From positions 108,773,892 through 108,837,891 of the forward strand of contig OZ020267.1 in the NCBI GenBank assembly GCA_963971225.1: 64,000 nucleotides of DNA, written 5' to 3'. This stretch comes from Melieria omissa (lineage: Eukaryota > Arthropoda > Insecta > Diptera > Ulidiidae). A program made the translations under genes and the position numbers. Positions 34,604 through 45,459 of the stretch are shown here, one piece after another. Numbering within the stretch: position 1 is the first letter of the stretch; each line of letters opens with the position of its first letter. Under the pieces are notes generated by a model. It worked only from the letters and a program-made list of their open reading frames with translations. It ran no database searches and had not been told where the DNA came from.

Positions 34604-35853
34604 CAGTCAATGCAAGTGCAGCACTTTCTTCGTTGCACATTTCTTCTGTGATTTATTTTTTGCAATATTTTTTTCCCGCTGCTATTTTTGTTCTCCTTCT
34701 TGCAAGCCAAAATTTCTTTTTTTCTTTTGCACAACCATAACTATATAGAAAATACTTGACGCTCTGTGTCAGCAACAGTAAACGTCGTTTACAAATGTCA
34801 AAATCGTGCATTACGGCCGTCTGTCATTTAAATCGCAGAAATAAGGTCTGTCTCGGTAACAAAATAAAAAAGAAATGAAAATCCTGAAAACATTACTGAC
34901 AACCGAAAATTGAAACTGAAAATTATTTATGGCCTTCCGCTTTAATGTAATTTTTTTATTTATAAATTGTCTGCACTTTAAATTAGCTGTGCAGACTTCT
35001 TAATAGCCCACGTCTGCATTGCGCACAGTGGCGCACATTTGAATGTGATTTATGCACTTTAAATTGTTGATTTTTTGCATTTCATAGCCGGATGCGGTTT
35101 TTGGATAATTTTCGTTAATGCGCATGAGTGCGCATTTTAAATACGGTACTTGAATTGTTGATATGCGATATACATACACGAAATTAATGCAGCCAATCCC
35201 AAAATTGTTCATTGAGCAAAATATGTGGCAAAAAATATTGACTCACATTGACTTTTATTGAATTAAAACCGCAAAGGTTACATTCGTTTGTGTTTTTGTT
35301 TTCTCAATGCAAATTTGGGTATTTTCCAGCAGTTGGTATAATTTTTGATTTTGCATAAAAAATTAATGAGCTAAGCTGCATTCAAGCAACGTGTCTCTCG
35401 AATATTAAAAGCATAACAAGTGCGCATTTGTTTCCCAGTATCAGCTCTTTTCTTGAATTTTTCTTATTTAAACAGCAGCAAAACATATTCCAACAGCAAC
35501 TTCAGCTTATCTCAATGCTTTCTTTCTTTTACTTAGCCCTAACTAATTCGTTATGCAATCATACTTTCCAGTCAAGCAAAACAAAAATTGAATTGAAACT
35601 CAAATAACCGCTTCCGCTTATCAACTGACACATCCACAGAGCGCACACATCTTGCTGACGCAATACACACGTTCCACTTGTGGAAATACCATTTTGACAG
35701 TTCCACTTGTGAAATTCATTGTGAATGGTTTCGTTGTCGGATTTTGCGCACTTTTCGCTTTGTGCTGTTCTTCGAAACTGTTGAAAGTTTCTGTCGGCGA
35801 GTGATTTAATTTGGCAAATAATTTAAATAAACGGCATATTTTGCATCGTAAAC
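34150..35853 (+). promoter_or_regulatory. PolD3 upstream region
   Basis: The region has no gene. A (GT)n run lies at about 34573-34602. Two copies of GTTCCACTTGTG stand 29 bp apart at 35671-35682 and 35700-35711, within 200 bp of the PolD3 start codon. They may be factor-binding sites in a short TATA-less promoter, which is inference. The start site cannot be placed. Confidence 0.4.
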
Positions 35854-37233
35854 ATGGGCGCCACCGAGCTAAAGGCAGCATTAAAAGATTGCCTAATAAA
35901 TTTTGATCGTCGCGTGTTGCTAACCGACTTGCTGAACGAATACGAGTTGCCCTACGCCGAAGTGCACAAAACGCTGTACGAATTTCTACAGCAGCAGGAG
36001 CAGCAACAAGGCACCAAGTATGAGAAACGATTTCTGGTTCATGGCCATCGAGACGATGAGAATGGCACTGAAGTTTACACTGTGGTGGATGGTGAGAAGA
36101 AACTAAAGGATTGGCTCGCGAAGCTAAAGCATGCCGAGTCTTCATTGTATTCAGTGGAGGTGGCTGGCGGTGCCAAAGCGCCGGCCGAGGATTTTAAACC
36201 AGTGCGTTGGTGTGCCATTAGGCTGAAAGACCAGAAGATGCGCGATAACAAAACTCAGAGGCAACAGCAGGAAGTTAAGAAGGAAAATGGCACAGCAGAA
36301 GTGGCCAAGAAAACCCAAGTGCCTAGTGCAAGTACCAGCGTAACGGCAGTAAAGAAAACCATTGAAGTGGCTACAAAATCAAATGAACCGCAGACAAGTA
36401 ATAAAGCAGAAAAGAAACCAACTTCTGAGCAGAAGAAGCCAACGCCTGAGCAGAAGAAACCAACTGAGCAGAAGAAACCAACTCCTGAACAGAAGAAACC
36501 AACTCCTGAACAAAAGAAACCAACTCCTGAGCAGAAGAAACCAACTCCCGATCAAAAGAAATCTTCAAGCGATACCAAAAAAGTCACACCAGAGAGAAAG
36601 AAAACCGCAGCATCAAAGCCGACAAATCAGAAAGGCATTGGCAACTTTTTTGCACCAGCTAGCAAAGCTACGCAAGCGGCAAGCGAAAATAAAAACAAAT
36701 CAAAATCGCCCCAAAAAATGCAAGATTTCTTTAAGAAGCAAACCGAAAAGCCTACACCAGAGAAGGAAGCTGTCGAAGCTATCAAAGTCAATACGTCTGT
36801 GCAGCTATTAAGCGATGACGATGAGAAGGCAACAGTTGAAGTCGATTCTTCCAGCGAGGAGGAACAAGTAGAGGCAATTAGGCGTCAAACTATGGCTGAA
36901 GAAGAGACAGCGGCAGGCAGCAGCAGCAGTTTCAAACGGCGGCGCATTGTGGACTCTGATGAAGAGTCTGACGATGGTGCGCCACAACAAAAGCATGAGA
37001 AAAAAGAAGAAGAAAAGGTGGAGGAAGAGGCGGCGGCTGTCGATGCGCCAAAATCGGAGACATATCTGGATGATGACGGTTTTGTTATAACTATTAAGTC
37101 GAAGAAGTCAAATGCAAAGCCTAGCAAAACAAAGTCGCCGCCAAAGGCCAGCGAGGAGAAGCCAAAAACAACAAAACAACCAGTGGCCAAGACGAAGCAG
37201 GGTAACATAATGAGCTTTTTTAGCAAGAAGTAA
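35854..37233 (+). CDS. PolD3: DNA polymerase delta subunit 3 (PolD3/Pol32)
   Basis: A 459-residue intronless gene. Residues ~1-125 form the conserved N-terminal domain, which in the family binds the B subunit of polymerase delta (INFDRRVLLTDLLNEYELPY, then KRFLVHGHRD). The middle is charged and low-complexity, with eight KKPTPEQ-type repeats (~187-238), and an acidic stretch follows. The C-terminus ends in a PCNA-binding PIP box, Q449-x-x-I452-x-x-F455-F456, the family hallmark. Two more PIP-like motifs occur: QKGIGNFF (259-266) and PQKMQDFF (286-293), the latter lacking the Gln. The protein is expected in the nucleus, tethering polymerase delta to PCNA in replication, translesion synthesis and break-induced repair. 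The first ATG, after AAAC, fits the family N-terminus. The length is close to that of fly Pol32. Confidence 0.93.
   Translation: MGATELKAALKDCLINFDRRVLLTDLLNEYELPYAEVHKTLYEFLQQQEQQQGTKYEKRFLVHGHRDDENGTEVYTVVDGEKKLKDWLAKLKHAESSLYSVEVAGGAKAPAEDFKPVRWCAIRLKDQKMRDNKTQRQQQEVKKENGTAEVAKKTQVPSASTSVTAVKKTIEVATKSNEPQTSNKAEKKPTSEQKKPTPEQKKPTEQKKPTPEQKKPTPEQKKPTPEQKKPTPDQKKSSSDTKKVTPERKKTAASKPTNQKGIGNFFAPASKATQAASENKNKSKSPQKMQDFFKKQTEKPTPEKEAVEAIKVNTSVQLLSDDDEKATVEVDSSSEEEQVEAIRRQTMAEEETAAGSSSSFKRRRIVDSDEESDDGAPQQKHEKKEEEKVEEEAAAVDAPKSETYLDDDGFVITIKSKKSNAKPSKTKSPPKASEEKPKTTKQPVAKTKQGNIMSFFSKK
36412..36570 (+). repeat. Coding minisatellite (21-bp, KKPTPEQ)
   Basis: Eight head-to-tail units of CAGAAGAAACCAACTCCTGA type lie inside PolD3, one shortened by 3 bp (KKPTEQ). 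All keep the reading frame. They give a basic, Pro-rich disordered stretch, and copy number is likely to vary between individuals. Confidence 0.9.
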
Positions 37234-37263
37234 ATGGGTTGGTTGCTGTCACATAAAGATTAA

Positions 37264-37542
37264 CCCGGCGTTGGTGTGGTGAAAAAAAATTACGTTATTG
37301 GTGTGGTGGGGTATGACATACCCCAAAACTTTATATAGCAGCAACCTCATGAAACAACACAAATATAAAAGACAGCAATTATATATTATTCTTCATTTAA
37401 TTTTACGTAAAAAAAATGCAAAAACATTTCATGTGCAAGCAATTTGTAAAAGAAAATAACAAATATAAGAAAACTGATATCCGTATTATTTACAAAAATA
37501 CAACCTCTGGGGTATGGTATACCCCACCACACCGATGCCGGG
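37264..37542 (-). mobile_element. piggyBac-type MITE, copy 2, in PolD3 3' UTR
   Basis: A 279-bp element with TTAA at 37260-37263 and 37543-37546. It is the reverse complement of 33864-34142 with a single difference found by eye (CTCATGAAAC against CTCACGAAAC). It begins 31 bp after the PolD3 stop codon, upstream of the only clear polyadenylation signal, so it should lie in the PolD3 mRNA. Confidence 0.85.
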
Positions 37543-37705
37543 TTAAGAGAATCTAATCTGTTTCATATATTTGTAATTTAAAATGCTTTGAGAACATTTA
37601 AGAGATGTAAAAATTCGGTTAAAAATTTAAAAATCCTGTCGAAAAGTCTTATGTTACAAGTACGTTTATGGTTTCGATGTAAATAGTTTTTATAAGTCTT
37701 AATTT

Positions 37706-37711
37706 AATAAA
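37706..37711 (+). terminator. Polyadenylation signal, PolD3
   Basis: AATAAA, 473 bp after the PolD3 stop codon and the first clear plus-strand signal there. If used, the MITE copy at 37264-37542 is transcribed in the 3' UTR. Confidence 0.5.
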
Positions 37712-38122
37712 ATGAATTTCAGTTTCCTGAACCTCGAGTGCCTTTTTGCTTAACTACAGGGAATTTCAGGTAGACATATAGATTTATACGTAAGTTTTCT
37801 TAAGGCTTGGGAGCGGCAATAAATGAGAAATCAATCAATCTTTATCTGTCAACTGAATAAACATAATTCAAATTTGATCTGATGGAACGTGGTCTGCTCA
37901 CACAAAAGAAAAACTGTAGTCTACCATGTCTCCGTGACCCATTGGTGATCGCACTACAATGCAATTTGTTACCGATTTTCAAATGGGATATGAAAAAAAA
38001 TGTTTGGTAGGCGCAAAGTATGGACGTGCATTCAGTGTGTGTGTATAAATCCAGACCGACTGTAACACTCGAAACTTGTCTATTTTATAATCTACTCTGT
38101 TTACTCCATTGTCTATTTTCAG

Positions 38123-38282
38123 AAGCATTTATTCGCACTGCCAACAGCAATTGAATTCTCCCAAAGCGTCTCACATGCAACCACATCACTAACGAACGGC
38201 CCCAGTCTGTTGGCGGACGCGACATTCCCGCATTCCTAACCACTTCCGAAAGTTCTTCAAAATTCCACACACCGCGCTGAAA
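38123..38282 (+). other. Likely 5' UTR of the glycosyltransferase gene
   Basis: An acceptor-like tract (CCATTGTCTATTTTCAG) ends at 38122. The sequence then runs on, without another good splice site, to the start codon at 38283. One or more upstream noncoding exons are therefore likely. Confidence 0.4.
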
Positions 38283-40599
38283 ATGCGTTTCGAACCGCTG
38301 GGCCCGAAAATGTTCCCGCGCCGCAACTGGCTACTGCGCTGCAGCATACTCATCAATGTGGCCGTCATTCTGTACATTGGCAGTCATGTGATGATTGGCG
38401 GCGGCAACAACTTCAGCAGCGGCAGCGCATTCTTCATACAGGATCAGCAGCAGACGCAGCAACGCGGCGAACAGACAAACGTGCGCGAGCCGCTCTCAAA
38501 GAATGTAAGTGCTGCAGCAACAAAATGTGGCTATCAGCTTACCAGACACATTTTTGTTTTTATTTTCTTCAACAGGAGTCACCTGTTGTGTCCACGCCCG
38601 CAGACAAGCTGCAACCGCCGGCTGGCGATGCGCAGCCACCGCCCAATGATTCGGGCGGTCTGGCGGCCGTCAATGGGCCTGCACCACCGGACGATCTGCC
38701 CGCACCGCCCACGCAAAATCACATTGCCAGCGCAGCTGCCTCGATTGCGGCAGCTGCTGGCGAACTCGACGCCAACGGCGTCGATCAGTTGGCGGTGGTG
38801 GGGAATATTGGCGGCGCCGACACCTTCATCAACAACACAAACGCCGACGGCTACGTAGCCTCCGGCGACGAGAAGGACTTTGACGAGCGGCTGCGCTCCA
38901 TACTCAAGTGCTACAATCGGCCGTACCAGCCGGAGACGCTGCAGCGCGGCGACTTCTGGGTGCTGAAGAATTACGTGCGCGCCGAGCATGGCGAGCTCAA
39001 GTGCCACGAGTCCATCACATACACAACACATGCGGATTATACGTTTTTGGATAATCTTGTGCCGCTGCTGGAGCGGTAAGTGAAAACTTGCCAATGCCAT
39101 TTTGACGTTCTCGTAGTGTTTTCACATTTGTTTTCAAACTCAAATCAATTTGACTACGGAATGAATTTTTTAATTTCAAAGCTCTTGTTGTAACACTATG
39201 CCACGTCCTGACGATCAGTTGAACCTAACCAAACCATACTTTTAAAGGGCTCCAAGCGCCTCCACTTGAACCAGAGTCCAGTTTAGAACCTCTGCTTGAA
39301 CCATTCAAGTCAACATGCCTCGACTTTTGAGCGACTATAACTTATTTATAGCTCATAACAATTCATTAAACGCTCAACTCTTAACCTCACTTTTTTGTCT
39401 AATCAAATGTTTGCCCTTAAAATACAACTTTGTCTCTATTACTTTATCTTCTACACAGTTGGACCGCACCAGTGAGCATTGCCATGCATGCGCCGGGCAC
39501 CGACTTCCAGCCCACGCTCGACTCCATACGCTACCTAAGAGACTGCCTGCCCGAGAGCCATCTGGTGCGCACGTACACCACATTTCACATCTACTTCAGC
39601 ACCAAACATATCCCCAAGTCCGTGCCCAAGTACAACGATGCGCTGAAGACGCCATACAATTGCCTGCTGGGGCCGCCGTACGCGAACATTACCGCCGGCC
39701 ACCTGTACAAGACGCAGAAGAAGCTGCTGTATCCGGTGAACGTGGGCCGGAATATAGCGCGCGATGCGTCCATCACGCACTTCATACTCGCCTCGGATAT
39801 TGAGCTGTATCCGAATCCGGGTTTGGTGAAGAAATTCCTGGAGATGATTGCGCGAAACGAACAGTTTCTGCATCGAAAGTCGCCCAGGTGAGAACAAATT
39901 GCTGTTGCACAGTGTAATCACTGTTTTATGATAACAAAATATTTAGTAAAACATTTAAAAATGTTTCTCTGATCTTAAACGAACAGAGTCTTCCCGCTGT
40001 CCATCTTCGAAGTGGAAGCCAACTCTTCAGTGCCACGTGATAAAACCGAATTACAAGAGTTCCTGCGCTCTGGAAAAGCGATACCTTTCCATAAGCGCGT
40101 CTGCGCCAGTTGTCATAATGTGCCCAAGGCCAAGGAATGGATGTCCGCCAACGAAACGGACGAACTGAGTGTCTTCCACATTGGCAAGCGCACCGGTTAC
40201 TTTGTGCACTGGGAGCCCATCTACATCGGTACGAATGCGGAACCGCACTACGATGAGCGGCTCAGTTGGGAGGGCAAAAGTGATAAAATGACACAGGTAA
40301 GAGAATTGCAAAAAAAAAAAATATTAAGTAAAAAAATACGAGATAAAAAATTGTTATTTGATTTTCATTTTTACAAAATGTAATTTCTTCTTGATATGCA
40401 GGGTTACGCGCTCTGTGTGCTGGACTACGAGTTTCATATACTCGACAATGGCTTTCTGGTGCATAAGCCCGGCATTAAAGTACTCAAAAAGGATAATCGC
40501 CGATCGATGCTGGCGGGCAAAACGAATCAACTAATACGAAAAATCATCTATCCGGAATTGAAGATAATGTACGGCACACGTAAAGGCTGCGCCGTATAG
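38283..40599 (+). CDS. B4GAT1-like glycosyltransferase (GT49 family), 5 coding exons
   Basis: The exons are 38283-38504, 38576-39075, 39459-39887, 39987-40296 and 40402-40599. All introns are GT-AG and join in frame to 552 residues. The protein is type II: a short basic cytoplasmic end, one membrane segment (~16-38), a Gln/Pro/Ala-rich stem, then the catalytic domain from ~205. Family signatures include WTAPVSIAMHAPGTDF, YPVNVGRNIARDA, a D-x-D-like SDIELYP (D354, E356) expected to bind metal and nucleotide sugar, YDERLSWEGKSDKMTQGYAL and LDNGFLVHKPGIK. In vertebrates B4GAT1 transfers glucuronate in dystroglycan matriglycan priming. Flies have several GT49 paralogs, so the exact ortholog and acceptor are open. 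It should act in the Golgi. Exon 1 could start only at this ATG, which precedes the membrane segment. Confidence 0.88.
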
Positions 40600-40647
40600 T
40601 AACTAATTCATTGGCGAAAAAGTTGAAAGACTTTTTTAAGCTATAGA

Positions 40648-40653
40648 AATAAA
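40648..40653 (+). terminator. Polyadenylation signal, B4GAT1-like gene
   Basis: AATAAA 49 bp after the stop codon. More distal signals exist, so longer 3' UTRs are possible. Confidence 0.6.
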
Positions 40654-41084
40654 ATTAAAAGACTACTACAACAATTCAAGATACTACTTTTTTAAGAGAT
40701 TGAAAGTTCATACATAAAACAAATGCAAATGGCATAAATTAGGCATTTGCTGGCGGTGTTCGTTTGATAAAAGAACTAAAAGAATAAAATTGAGTAGTCA
40801 AAGACACAGAGAAACGAAATGAATTGCGCTTATTTGTAAGAAAGAAAGACAACTTGTGGAAGAGTGTTCAACATGGCAGAAAGACAGATTGAAAATTATT
40901 GAAGAAATGCAGGAAAATGCTGGAAAATATGTTTTAAATAGAAGAGACGAAAGGCGAGAAGTTGTCAAGCCAAGAAGAAAAGTATTGAATGAGAAAAATG
41001 CGAAATGATTGAAAAACATTATAATTATAAAGAAGGAAGGTAATATGAAATGGAAAATTCGTAGAGAAGAAGGATCTAGTTGTT

Positions 41085-41397
41085 GAACAGAAGTAAAAAA
41101 TCAAGAGGCAAATGTTGAAAAATGTAAAGAGTGAAGCAAACTTGCAAAAACGACAAAGTGAATTGGAAGTAAATTAGAAGAGAGGCAATGAACAGAAGTA
41201 AGTAGTCAAGGGGCAAATGTTGAAAAATGTGGAGTGAAGTGTACTTGTGAAAACGACAAAGTGAATTGGAAGTAAAGTGGAAGAGAGGCAATGAAAAGAA
41301 GTAAGAAATCAAGAGGCAAGTGCTGAAAAATGTAGAGTGAAGCAATCTTGTAAAAACGTCAAAGTGAACTGGAAGTAAAGTAGAAGAGAGGCAATGA
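41085..41397 (+). repeat. Three-unit tandem repeat, ~104 bp
   Basis: Units begin at 41085, 41190 and 41293. Each runs GAACAGAAGTAA to AAGAGAGGCAAT through GTTGAAAAATGT and AAGTGAATTGGAAGTAAA. They are about 85-90 percent alike by eye. The minus-strand frame here is a product of the repeat. Confidence 0.85.
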
Positions 41398-41399
41398 AA

Positions 41400-44300
41400 A
41401 CTTATTTGAAAGAAAAGTAATGCAAAATATGAGAAAAATTAGAGACAAAGCAAAGTTCTTAAATTGAAAGAGAACATGGTTTGCACGTGAAATAAAAACG
41501 ATAAAATTGTAAAAAATTTATGTGGCAAAAGCAGAGAAACAAGCAAAACTATATAGTACCATAAAGTACAGCAAAAGCGATTTAAATTTGACCAAGAAAA
41601 AGAGAGCAAACTTCAGCTAAGAGAAGATTTAGCCAGGATTTGCTAGTAAGGAGACTGGAAGGTAATGGAATTAGCAGCTTTTTGTGTATGTGAAACGAGA
41701 AGATTTAAAGAAAAGTGAAAGTTTTAGAGGTATTCGAAGGTGTACAGAGACCATAGAAAAGAGGTCTGTTCAATGCTTTGTTTCATATCTTAAACACAAT
41801 GTAATGTAGAAGATTCCAGCGACAACATTGGCCGTGACCTTTGAAATGTCTTTCTTTACTTCTCTGATACTTTGCTGAGTCTTTCAACAGATACAATTTT
41901 CAAAATAATCTCCCTAAAAATTCTACAATGTTAAATTGCTAAAAGAGTTTATGTGAAAACAATGAAACTTTAGTTGATATTGATGTCTTAACAAGTTTTT
42001 TTTAAATCAATATTAAAAAAAAAGCAAATTTTGGTAATCAAAATCAAAATATTCACAATATTCAATTTTTATCAAATTTTAATTTTTTAATCAAAATCAA
42101 AATATTCGCAAAATTCAATTTCTATCAAATTTTACTAAACCAAAATAAATCACAATTAAGTTGTTTAACGCTGAGTTAATATACAACAAAAATTTTAACT
42201 GATTGAATAGTTTTGTTAAAAAACATCTAACAAAACCAAATTATTATTGAATTAAAACTACAAAAACAGTGTTGGAAAACTTTGCACTAGTCAATTCAAA
42301 TGAAGAGAATCAAATTTTAGTTTTAAGAATTTAAATCGGTAAAATTTCAAGCCCTCACTTTCTGTCAAGTTGTCACATTCTTCTACAAGTTTCTCATGCT
42401 GAGTGCAATTTTTCAAAAGAAAGTAAGAAAGAGAAAAAACTTTTCAACTTGAGATGAAAAATTGTGCAAATTTGTGAATAAACGAACACTGCGGCAAATT
42501 GTGAATAAAAGCAGAAAATGTGCAAAATTGTGAGCAAATGCAAACTAAATACTTGATAAATGTATCACAAATATGTCGAATTAAGTAGCTATTAAACAAT
42601 ATTAAAGTCAACTGCAAATTGAAGATATTTTATGTAAAAAAAAAATTATAAGAAAAACAGCGCTAAAGCAGCAACAGAGATAAACACAACACAGCAAAGT
42701 GTAAAGTGGACATTTAGATATTTTTGTATTGTTAACTTAGGATGCTAGAAAAACAAAAAAAAAAAAACAAATGAAAACCAAGCAGCAAAAAGAAACTTAT
42801 AAATTTAGAAATGCTAAAAAAAGTAGCCGAGTAAAGTCGTGTAAAGTCGCTAAAAAGCAACTAGAAACTATTTGTTTTTGTTTTGTTTAAATAATGTATA
42901 AAAGTAAACAACATACACACACACACACACACACACAAACATGGAAAGACAGACATTTTCATGCATATGAAACGAACATTTCGATTTTGTAGTCTAATAC
43001 ATCACAGATTAGGTTTTTAGTTTTGTGTGTTTAGTTTTTGTGTTTTTCAAATTTATTAAAACAGTAGATAAGTAGTTTCAAATGAAAAGAAATAGAAATA
43101 TATAAACTTTATTCATTTTCAAATTCAAATAAATATGTAAATTGAGTTAATAGACTGAGCGCAACTGGCGTCGATCAGTCTGCTTTCGTTTTCTAACCAA
43201 TCTATAACAAAAAAACTAAAAATAAATTTTAATTTTTTATTGGACAATGCCATAAGTAATGCGATTTGCAATGGTTCAAGTTGAATGTATTGAAAAAGTA
43301 TTTGAAAAAATATAAACAAATTAAACATTTATTCAACACTCTATACCAATTCAGTAGCTTTCTTAGCATAACATTTCAATTCCAATTTGTTTACACAAAA
43401 AATAAAAATAAAGCCAACATTAGACTCAATTAATGTTGATCCACAGATATTTTAGATAATTTATTTTAGACAAACCGCATTACTTCTGGCATACACAATG
43501 ACTGGTTGACTATTAAAAGTCACTGTAATTAATTTAATAATTAATTGTCTTGAACAATAATTTGAATATTGGAATTTTTCTGTCCATGCATTTGATATCT
43601 GTGGCCGTTGAGTAAAGTAGCTCAAGTCGTAAAAAACCCCATATTGATATATAGAAATATTTTACTTATATGAAGCCACTTTAACTATCTGAAACTGATT
43701 CACTTCTCGCCTTCCGAAAACTTCCAAACTCAACAATAAATTCATACAGCCTCTTTATTTCGAATTTTACGAAATCTGCTACTTTACTCGATGCGCACAG
43801 ATTTCCATTTCTATCATAACATAGACATGTATGTACGTATATGAATAGCTCTAGCGTTTTTTAAGAATATAAAAACCGTGATATTTGAACTCTAGTAATT
43901 AAAATTAAATTTTATTTTTTAATGTTTAGTCATTAAGTGATGAGAAACTCCTTATTACTTAAGCACTGCACATACACAAGTACATACATATATATTACGT
44001 GAATATACTAGAAATACGATATATCTACACATAAATATATACATAAATGCATACATACAAACATATATGCGCATATATACGTATGATTTGGAGATGATTT
44101 GAAGTATTTAATACTTAACACAACAACACACTGTACATAGTCGGATAATACCTAACGAGTTTGATTTGTTTAGTTTTTAATCTATTTTAACTGGTGGTAG
44201 GGAAGCTTAAGAAAAACAACACACAAACATACACACATGCGTACATACATATATTCCGGTATGTGACAAGAGGAGGTTAAGTGTGCTGAAGTCACACACT

Positions 44301-45300
44301 GACGGGGTTTGACTTTAGATGCTTCCTCCTCCTTCTCGTGAAAACAAAAAAAACATACATATATATGATAAAATCAATTAGTTGTTAAATATTTGTTGTA
44401 CATATGAATATTTTTCAAACATATTGTTCGAAATTGTATAAAACTTGAATTTGACAAAAAGTTCGTTTTCAAGCTGCCATTACTAATCGTTTGCATTAAA
44501 ATATGGAATTTTTAAAATTATTACAAAAAAGCTAAAAAAAATTATAAGATTCGAATTAGTGTGGCGCACACTTACACAGCTGAAAAAAACTGTATATAAT
44601 TTTGTGTAGACAAGGGAAAGCAGTTGGCACTAAAATGAGTATGAACACAAAATTGCAAAAATATATTAAATTAAAATTAATGATACAAAATCACAATGAA
44701 AAGGATTACAAGTTGAACATTTGAACAGAAAAATCTATCTATCAGATTTTGGTACGAAACGGTTGAAATACTGGATTTGCTCTGCTATCACTAATGTGCC
44801 CACTTGATGTTCTTTCCTCGAGCGTATTTTCATAGTAGTAAAGAAAAAATTGATGCAAATTAATTAGCTAGGACCCGCTGTTATTAAGTTTAGTTTCTTA
44901 AAATATCGCTGGAGAACTTATTACAGAACATTACACAAAGAAAGTCTTTAACGCTGTGTGAGACAGCAGCTGATATCAAGTCCGCGAGGGTTTTGCACCA
45001 GTTTTCCTTTCTACAACCTCTTCAAATTAAAGATTTGTTCAAAATCATAATCATATTGCTGCATGTGAGCCAATTGACCAGCAACCTGTGATTGGTGTCG
45101 TCCACTTTGAGATGCTTCTGCATGCATTCAATAGCAGAACGATTGAAGAGCCAAATCAGAGAAGAAAAAACTTTAGCTTTGCACTTTAACAAGGTGCCAC
45201 TCTATCAGGTTCAGGTGGCACTCTGGTCATTTTATCAGCCAAATCATTGCCGTGCCTCATTGAGCGAACTCTCGACCAAAAAGGCCATCAAATAATTCCT
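41400..45300. other. Noncoding region, no supported gene
   Basis: Strongly AT-rich. A small duplication (AAATTTTGGTAATCAAAATC / TTTAATCAAAATCAAAATAT) lies at 42040-42130, a (CA)n run at 42913-42937 and ATACATAT-rich sequence at 43830-44260. No exon, RNA or element is recognised. Confidence 0.5.
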
Positions 45301-45459
45301 TGAAAAACTGCCAATTTTCTTTTAATTATTCGTACTTTTTAAGTATTTTTTTTTCTGTAGATTTAAAAAAAATTCCAAAAGCTTTTGTATTTCTTCTCAA
45401 AATATTATAATATTTTTAATAAAATTTGTGTTGCTGTCTTTAAAATTGGTTTTTTTTAT

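Noticed and set aside
35621..36145. 174-codon minus-strand frame over the PolD3 start
   Set aside because: Shadow of the PolD3 coding sequence; no family resemblance.
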